From the NCBI RefSeq assembly GCF_028209395.1, contig NZ_JAQLDQ010000005.1, positions 42,454 to 106,453 on the forward strand: a DNA stretch of 64,000 bases. The letters run 5' to 3'. Positions 28,006 to 38,347 of this stretch are shown here, piece by piece. The position numbers were made by a program, and so were the translations under genes. Source of the stretch: Collinsella aerofaciens. GTDB lineage: Bacteria; Actinomycetota; Coriobacteriia; Coriobacteriales; Coriobacteriaceae. The first letter of the stretch is position 1. Each line of letters begins with the position of its first letter. The notes below the pieces were generated by a model. That model did not search any database and was not told the DNA's origin. It worked only from the letters and a program-made list of their open reading frames with translations.

Positions 28006-29367
28006 ATGGATACTGTTCTGAGCGTTCTCTCATCGGTCTTTTGGGGCCTGCTGATGCTTTCCGTCCTCGTGTTTTTGCACGAGGGCGGCCACTTTTTGGC
28101 GGCGCGTGCCTGCGGCGTCCGTGTGACCGAGTTCTTTTTGGGCCTGCCGTGCCGCTTTGACATCCATTACACGTCGCGTCGCATTGGAACCAAGTTTGGC
28201 GTGACCCCGCTGCTGCTGGGTGGCTACGCTGCCATTTGCGGTATGGATCCGACCGACGTCTCGTGTGCCGACCGCGTGCTCGCGGCTATCTATCGTCATG
28301 GTCGCGTGACCGTGGCCGACCTTGCTGTCGAGCTTGAGCTTTCCGAGGAGGATGTGCTCGAGGCATGCGCCCTGTTGCTGGGCTGGGGTTCCATCGCACC
28401 CTGGTATGAGGAAGGGGAGAAGCCCTCGCCGAGCTACTATCCCACCAAGTATCAGACGCTGCCGCGAGATGCGGCGGGTTACACCACCTTTGACGGCCGC
28501 CGTTTCGATCGAGAGCATGCGACTATCGAGGGCGATGTGTGGGAGCTGCCGTGCGGCGAAGCCGAGTTCCTTGCGCAAGAGCGTTCGCATACCTATTTGG
28601 GCCAGGGTTTTCTCAAGCGCGCCTTTATGCTGCTCGCGGGCATTCTCGTCAATATCCTGACGGGCTTTTTGCTGCTTATGAGTATCTATTCCATTGCGGG
28701 TGTCACCGTGCCGATGGATACCAACGTGATCGGTCAGGTTGACGAGGGGTCTACTGCCGCCAAGGCGGGTATCGAGGCCGGTGATGCGATCCTTTCGGTT
28801 GACGGTGTCTCATGTTCCACTTGGATGGATGTCTACGATGCCATCGGTAAGGCCGCCGGTAAGGACGATATTGCTATTGAGTATGAGCGCGATGGTAAGC
28901 AGTGCTCGACCACGGTTGCGCTTAAAGAGGATGAGCGCCTAGGTGTGTATGCCTCTACGCAGGTGGTCCGTTTGGACCCTATCACCTCGGCGCGCCTCTC
29001 CTTCTCGTATGTTGCGCAGACAGCGGAGGGCGTGATGCGCCTGCTCCAGCCGCAGCATACGATGGAGATTCTCGATCAGTCTTCTTCGATCGTGGGTATT
29101 AGCGTTATGTCCTCACAGGCTGCTGCTGCCGGCCCTGCCACGTTCCTTTCGTTTGCCGCCCTCATTTCGTTCTCGCTTGGCTTTATGAACCTGCTGCCCA
29201 TCCCACCACTCGATGGCGGCAAGCTGGTCATCGAGATCATTCAAAAGATTGTGGGCCGCGAGCTTCCGCTCAAGGTCCAGACGATTGTGAGCTATGTGGG
29301 CATCGCGCTCTTTGCGCTGCTGTTTGTCTATATGCTTCGTTCCGACATCCTTCGATTTATTCTGTAG
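28006..29367 (+). CDS. rseP: RseP-type site-2 metalloprotease with an inserted domain
   Basis: Intramembrane zinc protease (M50) acting in regulated proteolysis of anti-sigma factors or signal peptides. It has 453 residues from ATG 28006. Zinc motif HEGGH (25-29) lies in TM1, LLGGYAAICGM at 70-80, a PDZ domain at about 240-310, and the third ligand in NLLPIPPLDGG (395-405). Between GGY and TM2 (about 203-230) lies an extra segment (about 82-192). It begins ADRVLAAIYRHGRVTVADLA and looks like a winged helix. TTG 27991 is an alternative start directly abutting the AAGGA. Confidence 0.92.
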   Translation: MDTVLSVLSSVFWGLLMLSVLVFLHEGGHFLAARACGVRVTEFFLGLPCRFDIHYTSRRIGTKFGVTPLLLGGYAAICGMDPTDVSCADRVLAAIYRHGRVTVADLAVELELSEEDVLEACALLLGWGSIAPWYEEGEKPSPSYYPTKYQTLPRDAAGYTTFDGRRFDREHATIEGDVWELPCGEAEFLAQERSHTYLGQGFLKRAFMLLAGILVNILTGFLLLMSIYSIAGVTVPMDTNVIGQVDEGSTAAKAGIEAGDAILSVDGVSCSTWMDVYDAIGKAAGKDDIAIEYERDGKQCSTTVALKEDERLGVYASTQVVRLDPITSARLSFSYVAQTAEGVMRLLQPQHTMEILDQSSSIVGISVMSSQAAAAGPATFLSFAALISFSLGFMNLLPIPPLDGGKLVIEIIQKIVGRELPLKVQTIVSYVGIALFALLFVYMLRSDILRFIL

Positions 29368-29380
29368 GGGAGTGTTTGGA

Positions 29381-30463
29381 TTGTCTTTATCCCATCCTTT
29401 GCCTCGCGAGTTGACGCGCCCCGTGCATGTGGGCGGTGTGCAGATCGGTGGCGGTGCGCCGGTGGTGATCCAATCCATGACCTGCACCGATACCGCTGAT
29501 GCCCAGGCAACGCTTGCGCAAGTGTGCGCGTTGGCGCAGGCTGGCTGCGATATCGTGCGTGTGAGCGTGCCCACCGAGGCCGCGCTTGAGGGTTTCCGCA
29601 TCATCTGTGCCGAGTCTCCGGTGCCAATCGTTGCCGATATCCACTTTAACCACAAGCTGGCCATTGGTGCCGTTGAGGCCGGTGCTGCCAAGCTGCGCAT
29701 CAATCCCGGTAATATCGGCGATTGGGCCAAGGTTGACGCGGTGATCGATGCTGCGGGTGCAGCGGGCTGTGCGATTCGTATCGGCGTCAATGCCGGTTCG
29801 CTTGAGCAGGATATCGCCGAGCGCGACGACCTCACGCAGCCCGAAAAGCTCGTGATGTCGAGCGAGCGTTTCGTCAAGCATTTTGAAGACCGCGGCTTTA
29901 CGAACATTGTGCTTTCGGCCAAGGCCCATAGCGTGCAAACGACGCTCGATACCTATCGAGCCTTGTCGCGTGAGATTCCCCACGTTCCGCTTCACCTGGG
30001 CGTAACCGAGGCGGGTACCAAGCTTCAGGGCACCATTAAGAGCTCTGTAGGCTTGGGTATCTTGCTTTCTGAAGGCATCGGCGACACCATGCGTGTGTCG
30101 CTCACGGCCGATCCGGTTGAGGAGCCGCCGGTCGCTTGGGGTATTCTGCAGTCGCTGGGCCTGCGTCGCCGTGGCCCCGAGATTGTCTCGTGCCCCACAT
30201 GTGCGCGCTGTCAGGTTAACCTCATTCCCATCGCCGAGGAGGTCACCGAGCGGCTTAAGAACTACTCCGCGCCGCTTTCGATCGCCGTGATGGGATGTGC
30301 CGTTAATGGCCCCGGCGAGGCTTCCGACGCCGACCTAGGTGTGGCCTGTGGACGAGGTCAGGGCCTGCTCTTTTCGCATGGCCAGATCATTGGTAAAGTA
30401 GCTGAGGATCAAATTGTCGACGCGCTCATGGCCGAGGTCGACAAGCTTATTGAGGAGAAATAA
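29381..30463 (+). CDS. ispG: 4-hydroxy-3-methylbut-2-enyl diphosphate synthase (IspG/GcpE)
   Basis: Iron-sulphur enzyme of the MEP pathway converting MEcPP to HMBPP. It has 360 residues. The TIM-barrel part has VVIQSMTCTDTAD, VRVSVPTEAA, PIVADIHFNHKLA and KLRINPGNIG. The cluster ligands lie in SCPTCARCQVNL and MGCAVNGPGEASDADLG. TTG 29381 is preceded by AGGGGAG at a good distance; GTG 29372 overlaps that site. Just after rseP, as in many bacteria. Confidence 0.95.
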   Translation: MSLSHPLPRELTRPVHVGGVQIGGGAPVVIQSMTCTDTADAQATLAQVCALAQAGCDIVRVSVPTEAALEGFRIICAESPVPIVADIHFNHKLAIGAVEAGAAKLRINPGNIGDWAKVDAVIDAAGAAGCAIRIGVNAGSLEQDIAERDDLTQPEKLVMSSERFVKHFEDRGFTNIVLSAKAHSVQTTLDTYRALSREIPHVPLHLGVTEAGTKLQGTIKSSVGLGILLSEGIGDTMRVSLTADPVEEPPVAWGILQSLGLRRRGPEIVSCPTCARCQVNLIPIAEEVTERLKNYSAPLSIAVMGCAVNGPGEASDADLGVACGRGQGLLFSHGQIIGKVAEDQIVDALMAEVDKLIEEK

Positions 30464-32185
<1,722 letters not shown>

Positions 32186-32214
32186 TCGAGCCCGCTGCGT
32201 TGAATGCGCTTACG

Positions 32215-32258
32215 AAGCGGCCCAGCGTCTCTCTTGGGAGAGGTGCAGGGCCGCTTTT
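32215..32258 (+). terminator. Terminator after proS
   Basis: A 9-bp outer stem (32215-32223 with 32248-32256) with an inner CTCTC/GAGAG helix is followed by TTTT. Confidence 0.8.
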
Positions 32259-32286
32259 GCGTCTAAGAATCTTTTATAGCTAAAAG

Positions 32287-32322
32287 GAAAACCCCACAGC
32301 CCATGCGAGCTGCGGGGTTTTC
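32287..32322. terminator. Bidirectional terminator between proS and the convergent kinase gene
   Basis: A 14-bp stem (32287-32300 with 32309-32322, one G-T pair) has A-rich and T-rich flanks, so it can serve both proS (+) and the kinase gene (-). Confidence 0.85.
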
Positions 32323-32359
32323 CCATTGTGCCTCCGATGCGAAATAAATCGCTCAGATA

Positions 32360-33124
32360 TTACTGATAATCGACGACGTCGATCCAGTTCTTCAGGAACT
32401 CATCGTTCACGTTGCGCTTACGAGCGAGCTCGGAAGCGGCGACGATGCTCGTCCACTGACGCACGACCTGCATGGGCATGTCGGCACGGTCGCAGTAGAG
32501 CTCCAGGTAGGCCTCGGCCTGGTCCTTGCTGTTGAGGGCAAAGAGCAGGTAGGTGGTGGCAACGTCGGCAGCAGGGGAGCCCTGGGTGGCGTGTGCCCAG
32601 TCGCACACATAGAGCTGGCCGTCGTCGCCGACGATGACGTTGGAGGGGTTGAAGTCGCCGTGGCAGACCTTGAACTCCTTGGTCATGCCGTCCAGACGCT
32701 CCTGAAGGTTGTAGCGCGTGGTGGCATTGAGCTGATCAAGGCTGTCGATCATGCGGGCGAACTTGTCGCGCTGACGGTTGAGCAGCGGGGAGGTGTAGCC
32801 GTGGATCTCAATCTGGAGGTCGACGAACATCTCGAGGTACTCACCAAAGCGCTGGGGCTCGGCAGTCATCTTCTCGGCAAGGGTGGTGCCCGGAACCTTC
32901 TCGGTCACGAGCGCCCAGCCGTTGGCGTTCTCGAGCTGAGAAACCTCGAGAGCCTTGGGGCTGCGGATGCCGCACTCATTGATGCGGGCAAGATTCAAAG
33001 CCTCGTTGAACACGTCGGAGACAGGCTTGGTCTCGTTAAAGACCTTGACGATCTTGTCGCCCAGGTCGTAAACGACCTTGTTGCCGCGACGGACGAGCTC
33101 GGTCTTGGAATCGGGTAGCAGCAT
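32360..33124 (-). CDS. APH-fold phosphotransferase of unknown substrate
   Basis: Protein-kinase-like phosphotransferase of the aminoglycoside/choline-kinase superfamily. It has 254 residues. The N-lobe has KIVKVF (probable ATP-binding Lys27) and an acidic residue near 42. The catalytic loop is CHGDFNPSNV (His155, Asp157, Asn162) and the metal-binding Asp175 is in VCDWAHATQG. Key catalytic residues are intact, so it is probably active. Nothing indicates antibiotic resistance; related household kinases act on small metabolites. It lies downstream of adhE on the same strand, 88 bp apart, so it may be co-transcribed. Confidence 0.8.
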   Translation of the reverse strand: MLLPDSKTELVRRGNKVVYDLGDKIVKVFNETKPVSDVFNEALNLARINECGIRSPKALEVSQLENANGWALVTEKVPGTTLAEKMTAEPQRFGEYLEMFVDLQIEIHGYTSPLLNRQRDKFARMIDSLDQLNATTRYNLQERLDGMTKEFKVCHGDFNPSNVIVGDDGQLYVCDWAHATQGSPAADVATTYLLFALNSKDQAEAYLELYCDRADMPMQVVRQWTSIVAASELARKRNVNDEFLKNWIDVVDYQ

Positions 33125-33157
33125 GGTTGCATCCTTTCAACGATGCGATAGAAGCGA

Positions 33158-33194
33158 CGGCGGGGGTGTGTGAAACACCCGTGCACCCCCGCCG
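33158..33194. other. Intergenic hairpin between adhE and the kinase gene
   Basis: An 11-bp perfect GC-rich stem (33158-33168 with 33184-33194) occupies much of the 88-bp spacer. It lacks a T-tail in the adhE direction, so it is not a canonical terminator; it may stabilise the adhE mRNA end or reduce read-through. Confidence 0.55.
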
Positions 33195-33212
33195 TTAAAA
33201 ACCGTGCTAAAA

Positions 33213-35861
33213 CTAGCAGACGGCGTAGTCCTGAGGCTCGCGGCCGTAGTAGGCGTCCAGGTAGAGCTCCTTGATCTCGCTCATGAGCGGGTAGCGCGGG
33301 TTAGCGCCGGTGCACTGGTCGTTGAATGCCTGCTCGGTCATCTCGTCGAGGGTGTCGAGGAAGTACTGCTCGTCAACACCGTAGTCGGCGATGGTCTTCT
33401 TGACGCCGATGAAGTCCTTGAGCTCCTCGAGCTTCGTGATGAAGTTCTCGAAGACCTCCTTGTCGTCCTTGCCCTCGATGCCGCAGTACTTGGCCATCTC
33501 GGCGTAGTTGTGCAGCGCGTTGGGGTAAGGATACTGGGAGAAGGTACCCATCTTGACGGGAGCCTCGGCGGCGTTGTAGCGCATGACGCGGGTCAGGATG
33601 ACGGCGTTAGCGATGCCGTGGGGCAGGTGATGGAAAGCGCCGAGCTTGTGAGCCATGGAGTGGTTGAGGCCCAGGAAGGCGTTGGCGAAGGCCATACCGG
33701 CCATGCAGGAGGCGTTGTGCATCTCCTCGCGGGCGTGCGGGTCCTTGGCGCCGTTCGTGAAGCTGGAGGGCAGGTTCTCAAAGACGAGCTTGGCAGCGCG
33801 CTCGGAGAGGCCCTTGGTGTAGTCGGAAGCCATGATGGAGACGTAGGACTCGATGGCGTGGGTCATGACGTCGATGCCGGAGGCAGCGGTCAGGCCGCGC
33901 GGGGCGGTCATGCAGTTGTCGGCGTCGACGATAGCCATGTTGGGGAGCAGCGCGTAGTCGGCGAGCGGCCACTTGATGCCGGTCTCCTTGTCGGTGATGA
34001 TGGCGAACGGCGTGCACTCGGAGCCGGTACCCGAAGAGGTCGGGACGGCGACGAAGTAGGCCTTCTTGCCCATCTCGGGGAAGGTGAAGATACGCTTGCG
34101 GATGTCCATGAAGTCCATGGCCATGTCCTCAAACTTGCACTCGGGGTGCTCGTACATCATCCACATGATCTTGCCGGCGTCCATAGCGGAGCCACCGCCG
34201 ACGGCGATGATGACGTCCGGCTCAAAGAGAGCCATCTGCTTGGCGCCGCGACGTGCGCACTGCAGCGACGGATCGGGCTCGACGTCGTAGAAGCAGTCGT
34301 GGGCGATGCCCATCTCGTCGAGCTTGGCCTCGATGGCGCGGGTGTTGCCATTCTTGAAGAGGAACTGGTCGGTGACGATGAAGGCACGCTTCTTGCCCAT
34401 GACGTTGCCCAGCTCGTCGAGGGCGACGGGCGTGGAACCCTTCTTGAAGTAGACCTTCTCGGGAGCGCGGAACCACAGCATGTTCTCACGGCGCTCGGCC
34501 ACAGTCTTAACGTTGATCAAGTGCTTCACCCCAACGTTCTCGGAGACGGAGTTGCCGCCCCAGGAGCCGCAGCCCAGGGTCAGAGACGGCTTCATGCCAA
34601 AGTTGTACAGGTCACCGATGCCACCGTGCGAGGACGGGGTGTTGATGACGATACGGCAGGCCTTCATGACGTGCTCGAACAGGCTGATCTTCTCGGCCTG
34701 GGCGGGGTGCACGTACAGAGAGGCGGTGTGGCCCGGGCCACCGGCGAGCACCAGGTGCTCGGCCTTGTCGACGGCCTCCTGGAAGTCCTTGGCGTGGTAC
34801 ATGGCCAGGACCGGGGAGAGCTTCTCGTGGGAGAACTCCTCCTTGGCGGGGTCGGTGGAGGTGACCTCGGCGATCAGGATCTTGGTCTTGGCGGGAACCT
34901 CGATGCCGGCGAGCTCGGCGATCTTGGCGGCAGCCATGCCGGGGATGCGGTGATCGAGAGCACCGTTCTTGAACATGGCGGCACGCAGGGCCTCCATCTC
35001 GGCACCCTGCTTGACGAAGTAGCAGCCGCGCTTCTGGAACTCGGCCTTAACCTGGTCGTAGATGCTGTCGATGACGGTCACGGACTGCTCGGAAGCGCAG
35101 ATCATACCGTTGTCGAAGGTCTTGGAGTGAATGATGGAGTTGACGGCGAGCAGCACGTCGGCGGTGTCGTCGATGATGACCGGGGTGTTACCGGCGCCAA
35201 CGCCCAGGGCGGGCTTGCCCGAGGAGTAGGCGGCCTTGACCATGCCCGGGCCACCGGTGGCGAGGATGATGTCGACGTCGCGCATGACCATGTTGGTCAG
35301 CTCGATGGAGGGGACATCGACCCAGCCGATGATGCCCTCGGGGGCGCCGGCCTTGACGGCGGCGTCAAGCACGAGCTTGGCGGCGGCGATGGTGCACTTG
35401 GCGGCTGCCGGGTGCGGGGAGATGATGATGCCGTTGCGGGTCTTCAGGCTGATCAGCGTCTTGAAGATCGCAGTGGAGGTGGGGTTGGTCGTCGGGATGA
35501 CGGCGCCCACGATGCCGATAGGCTCGGCAATCTTGGTGATGCCGTAAGCCTCGTCGCGCTCCAGAACGCCACAGGTCTTGGTGTTCTTGTAAGCGTTGTA
35601 GATGTACTCTGCGGCGTAGTGGTTCTTGATGACCTTGTCCTCAAGAACGCCGCGGCCGGTCTCCTCGATGGCCATCTTCGCCAACGGGATACGAGCCTTG
35701 TTGGCGGCCATGGCGGCCTCATAGAAGATCTTGTCGACCTGCTCCTGCGTGTACGTAGCAAAAAGCGCCTGGGCCTCTCGCATCTGAGCGAGCTTAGCCT
35801 CAAGCGCCTCTACGTTGTCCACAATTGCGGGAGTAGTGTTTTCCGGTGACTTTTTCACCAT
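33213..35861 (-). CDS. adhE: Bifunctional acetaldehyde-CoA/alcohol dehydrogenase AdhE
   Basis: Reduces acetyl-CoA to ethanol in two NADH steps and forms spirosomes in other bacteria. It has 882 residues. The N-terminal aldehyde dehydrogenase half has GVGAGNTPVIIDDTAD and catalytic Cys in NGMICASEQS (about 255). The C-terminal iron-dependent alcohol dehydrogenase half has VGGGSAMDAGKIMW, PTSSGTGSECTPF, and the iron-ligand region DVMTHAIESY and LNHSMAHKLGAFHHLPHG. AAGGAG precedes ATG 35861. An NAD+-regenerating fermentation gene, consistent with a strict anaerobe. Confidence 0.97.
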   Translation of the reverse strand: MVKKSPENTTPAIVDNVEALEAKLAQMREAQALFATYTQEQVDKIFYEAAMAANKARIPLAKMAIEETGRGVLEDKVIKNHYAAEYIYNAYKNTKTCGVLERDEAYGITKIAEPIGIVGAVIPTTNPTSTAIFKTLISLKTRNGIIISPHPAAAKCTIAAAKLVLDAAVKAGAPEGIIGWVDVPSIELTNMVMRDVDIILATGGPGMVKAAYSSGKPALGVGAGNTPVIIDDTADVLLAVNSIIHSKTFDNGMICASEQSVTVIDSIYDQVKAEFQKRGCYFVKQGAEMEALRAAMFKNGALDHRIPGMAAAKIAELAGIEVPAKTKILIAEVTSTDPAKEEFSHEKLSPVLAMYHAKDFQEAVDKAEHLVLAGGPGHTASLYVHPAQAEKISLFEHVMKACRIVINTPSSHGGIGDLYNFGMKPSLTLGCGSWGGNSVSENVGVKHLINVKTVAERRENMLWFRAPEKVYFKKGSTPVALDELGNVMGKKRAFIVTDQFLFKNGNTRAIEAKLDEMGIAHDCFYDVEPDPSLQCARRGAKQMALFEPDVIIAVGGGSAMDAGKIMWMMYEHPECKFEDMAMDFMDIRKRIFTFPEMGKKAYFVAVPTSSGTGSECTPFAIITDKETGIKWPLADYALLPNMAIVDADNCMTAPRGLTAASGIDVMTHAIESYVSIMASDYTKGLSERAAKLVFENLPSSFTNGAKDPHAREEMHNASCMAGMAFANAFLGLNHSMAHKLGAFHHLPHGIANAVILTRVMRYNAAEAPVKMGTFSQYPYPNALHNYAEMAKYCGIEGKDDKEVFENFITKLEELKDFIGVKKTIADYGVDEQYFLDTLDEMTEQAFNDQCTGANPRYPLMSEIKELYLDAYYGREPQDYAVC

Positions 35862-35901
35862 TTGTGTCTCCTTGCGATCGGAGATTTACCCTACGTCTTG
35901 C

Positions 35902-35910
35902 ATGATAGCA
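35902..35910 (-). promoter_or_regulatory. Extended -10 promoter of adhE
   Basis: On the minus strand TGCTATCAT (35910 to 35902), about 40 bp before the adhE start. No strong -35. Confidence 0.5.
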
Positions 35911-35953
35911 AGAAATAATTCGGTGAACGGGCAGATTCCCGTAAAAGACAAAC

Positions 35954-35983
35954 TAAAACGCTTCAATATACTGAAGCGTTTTA
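35954..35983. promoter_or_regulatory. 30-bp palindrome upstream of adhE (operator or terminator)
   Basis: Perfect 12-bp arms (TAAAACGCTTCA and its complement) flank a 6-bp centre ATATAC. It lies about 45 bp upstream of the adhE -10. It could be an operator for a dimeric regulator, or a second terminator for rpmB, because TTTTAGTTTG follows on the minus strand. Confidence 0.5.
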
Positions 35984-36008
35984 ACTAAACTTTCCTATAG
36001 CATCGCCC

Positions 36009-36070
36009 CACTCATTGGGGACAGGCTTACACGGGTGTTTTCGCTCATGTAAGCCTGTCCCCAATGAGTG
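36009..36070. repeat. 62-bp palindromic repeat with 22-bp perfect arms (REP/RAYT-like)
   Basis: Arms 36009-36030 and 36049-36070 are perfectly complementary, around an 18-nt loop. The arm begins CACTCATTGGGGACAGGC. The GGGGACAG/CTGTCCCC core resembles repeats tied to REP-associated tyrosine transposases in many bacteria (family knowledge). It lies between the rpmB terminator and adhE. There is no transposase gene in the window. Confidence 0.65.
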
Positions 36071-36104
36071 CAAAAAGGCGCCCTCCGTAGGGGAGGGCGC
36101 CTTT
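36071..36104 (-). terminator. Rho-independent terminator of rpmB
   Basis: A 13-bp perfect stem (36074-36086 with 36092-36104) is followed on the minus strand by TTTTT. Confidence 0.88.
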
Positions 36105-36172
36105 GGTAAGTTCTATATGAACGCGAGGTCTTTGACCCGGAGAGTCCGAGGTACTTGTTGGTAAGACCTTAT

Positions 36173-36361
36173 TTACGAGCGCGCAACCTTGCCGGACTTG
36201 AGGCAGGTGGAGCAAACGTTCATCTTGCGACGGTGACCATCGACGACGACGTAAACGCGCTGGATGTTGGGGCGGAACTTACGGTTGGTGACGCGGTGAG
36301 AGTGGCTGATGGAGCGACCGGCAACGGGGTGCTTACCGCAAACTTCGCAAACTTTGGACAT
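36173..36361 (-). CDS. rpmB: 50S ribosomal protein L28 (zinc-binding type)
   Basis: L28 of 62 residues: MSKVCEVCGKHPVAGRSISH, then KFRPNIQRVYVVVDG and CSTCLKSGKV. Two CxxC pairs make this the zinc-containing (C+) form. The start at 36361 has AAGGAGGG upstream on the minus strand; a longer frame to 36409 lacks similarity. Monocistronic with its own promoter and terminator. Divergent from the pyr operon. Confidence 0.96.
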   Translation of the reverse strand: MSKVCEVCGKHPVAGRSISHSHRVTNRKFRPNIQRVYVVVDGHRRKMNVCSTCLKSGKVARS

Positions 36362-36415
36362 AACTGACCCTCCTTGGGCGACAAACGAACATGTCGCGTT
36401 AACAAACAAGCCTGA

Positions 36416-36424
36416 ACTATAGCA
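36416..36424 (-). promoter_or_regulatory. Extended -10 promoter of rpmB
   Basis: On the minus strand TGCTATAGT (36424 to 36416), giving a leader of about 50 nt to the rpmB start. Identical to the rpsT promoter core at 49105. Confidence 0.55.
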
Positions 36425-36688
36425 CAGAAGCAGCTCCCTGTGCGTAATCTACACAGAGATATTCCTCTTTTGGCGATAGTGCTCACGCAACGGCCCTGGA
36501 CGTAGATCCGATTTGCGTGCAGCAGAGGGGATTATGCCAGCTCGTGCGTGCGTTTTCAAGCTCGTCCCACAAATATATATAGGTTTATTGAGCTTTGGGC
36601 TCCGTTTACGGATTGCTCTGTATTTATGCTCGCAATTAAGCTCGAGGTTGGCTACACTATCCCTTGACCATTAAAGGGGTACGAGATA
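36425..36688. other. Non-coding stretch between rpmB and pyr leader
   Basis: No convincing gene. It contains an AT-rich tract (about 36571-36590) and a TACACT (36653-36658) that may be the pyr -10; no matching -35 is evident. The pyr transcript probably starts near 36665. Confidence 0.4.
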
Positions 36689-36774
36689 CCCACATGGAAT
36701 TACATAGCTGCCCAAAGAGCAGCCCTTCCTGTGGGTGTCTGGTCCGCTTTAAGCGGTCGGGCATCTATTTTTTT
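36689..36774 (+). promoter_or_regulatory. Candidate transcription attenuator of the pyr operon
   Basis: Two mutually exclusive structures are visible. CCCACA (36689-36694) can pair with TGTGGG (36730-36735), enclosing a GCTGC/GCAGC hairpin (36707-36723). The TGTGGG side also takes part in a long imperfect hairpin (about 36732-36767) directly followed by seven T (36768-36774), a terminator shape. PyrR attenuates pyr operons in this way in Gram-positives. I do not recognise the Bacillus PyrR-binding consensus, so the ligand is inferred from the gene downstream. Confidence 0.55.
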
Positions 36775-36801
36775 GACTGTGTCAGCAGTCAAGACATGTG
36801 A

Positions 36802-37398
<597 letters not shown>

Positions 37399-37402
37399 TA
37401 CC

Positions 37403-38347
37403 GTGGCGTTCAACCATAAGCACCTGATCGACATTACCGAGTACTCCGAAGAGGACATCAAGCTCATCCTCGAGACCGCCAAGGCGTTCTCCGAGGTCAA
37501 CGAGCGTGCGATCAAGAAGGTCCCCACGCTCAAGGGCAAGACCATCGTCAACATGTTCAACGAGCCTTCGACGCGCACCCGCAGCTCTTTCGAGCTCGCC
37601 GAGAAGCGTCTTTCGGCCGATAGCCTCAACTTTGGTGGCTCCTCGACCTCCACGGTCAAGGGCGAGAGCCTTGTCGACACCGTCGAGACCCTTAACGCCT
37701 ATAAGATCGACTGCATCGTCGTGCGCGACAAGCACGCCGGCGCTCCCTACATCGTCACGCAGAACTCGCCCGCGAGCGTCATCTGCGCCGGTGACGGCAA
37801 GCACAACCATCCTACGCAGGCCCTGCTCGACCTGTACACCATCTGGGAGCACAAGGGTGACTTCCACGGTCTGAAGGTCGCCGTCGTCGGCGATATCGCC
37901 CACTCCCGCGTCTGCGGCTCGCTGATCCCCGCCCTTAAGATCATGGGCTGCGAGACCTACGCCGTCGCCCCCGGCACGCTGCTGCCGCCGTCGCCCGAGG
38001 TCCTGGGCTGCGACCACGTGACGAGCGACCTCGATTCCGTCCTGCCCGAGCTGGACGTCGTCTACATGCTGCGCGTGCAACAGGAGCGCCTCGAGGGTGC
38101 CCCGTTCCCGACCATTCGCGAGTACCACAAGCTCTTCGGCCTGACCAAGGACCGCGAGAAGCTCATGAAGCCCGACGCGATCATCTGCCACCCGGGCCCC
38201 ATCAACCGCGGCGTCGAGTTCGACTCCTATATGGCCGACCACCCGCAACGCTCCGTCATCCTGGAGCAGGTCTACGCCGGTATCTGCGTGCGTATGGCTA
38301 TCCTGTATCTGCTGCTTGGAGGTGCCGATAATGGCCTTGCTTCTTAA
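37403..38347 (+). CDS. pyrB: Aspartate carbamoyltransferase catalytic subunit
   Basis: Joins carbamoyl phosphate to aspartate, the first committed pyrimidine step. It has 314 residues: FNEPSTRTRSSFELAEKRL (carbamoyl-phosphate site), HPTQALLDLYTI, VGDIAHSRVCGSL and HPGPINRGVE. GTG 37403 is preferred (GGGAGG at 37386-37391); GTG 37391 would give four more residues but sits on that site. No pyrI regulatory subunit is present. It overlaps pyrC by 17 bp. Confidence 0.96.
   Translation: MAFNHKHLIDITEYSEEDIKLILETAKAFSEVNERAIKKVPTLKGKTIVNMFNEPSTRTRSSFELAEKRLSADSLNFGGSSTSTVKGESLVDTVETLNAYKIDCIVVRDKHAGAPYIVTQNSPASVICAGDGKHNHPTQALLDLYTIWEHKGDFHGLKVAVVGDIAHSRVCGSLIPALKIMGCETYAVAPGTLLPPSPEVLGCDHVTSDLDSVLPELDVVYMLRVQQERLEGAPFPTIREYHKLFGLTKDREKLMKPDAIICHPGPINRGVEFDSYMADHPQRSVILEQVYAGICVRMAILYLLLGGADNGLAS

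Noticed and set aside
32360..33124. Aminoglycoside resistance gene
   Set aside because: The fold matches, but the superfamily includes many metabolic kinases and the context (adhE) gives no hint of resistance.
33204..35849. Open frame of 881 codons antisense to adhE
   Set aside because: A codon-bias shadow: in GC-rich genes that avoid TTA, CTA and TCA codons the opposite strand lacks stops. The translation is low-complexity Gly/Val/Leu/Asp-rich and has no family motif or ribosome-binding site.
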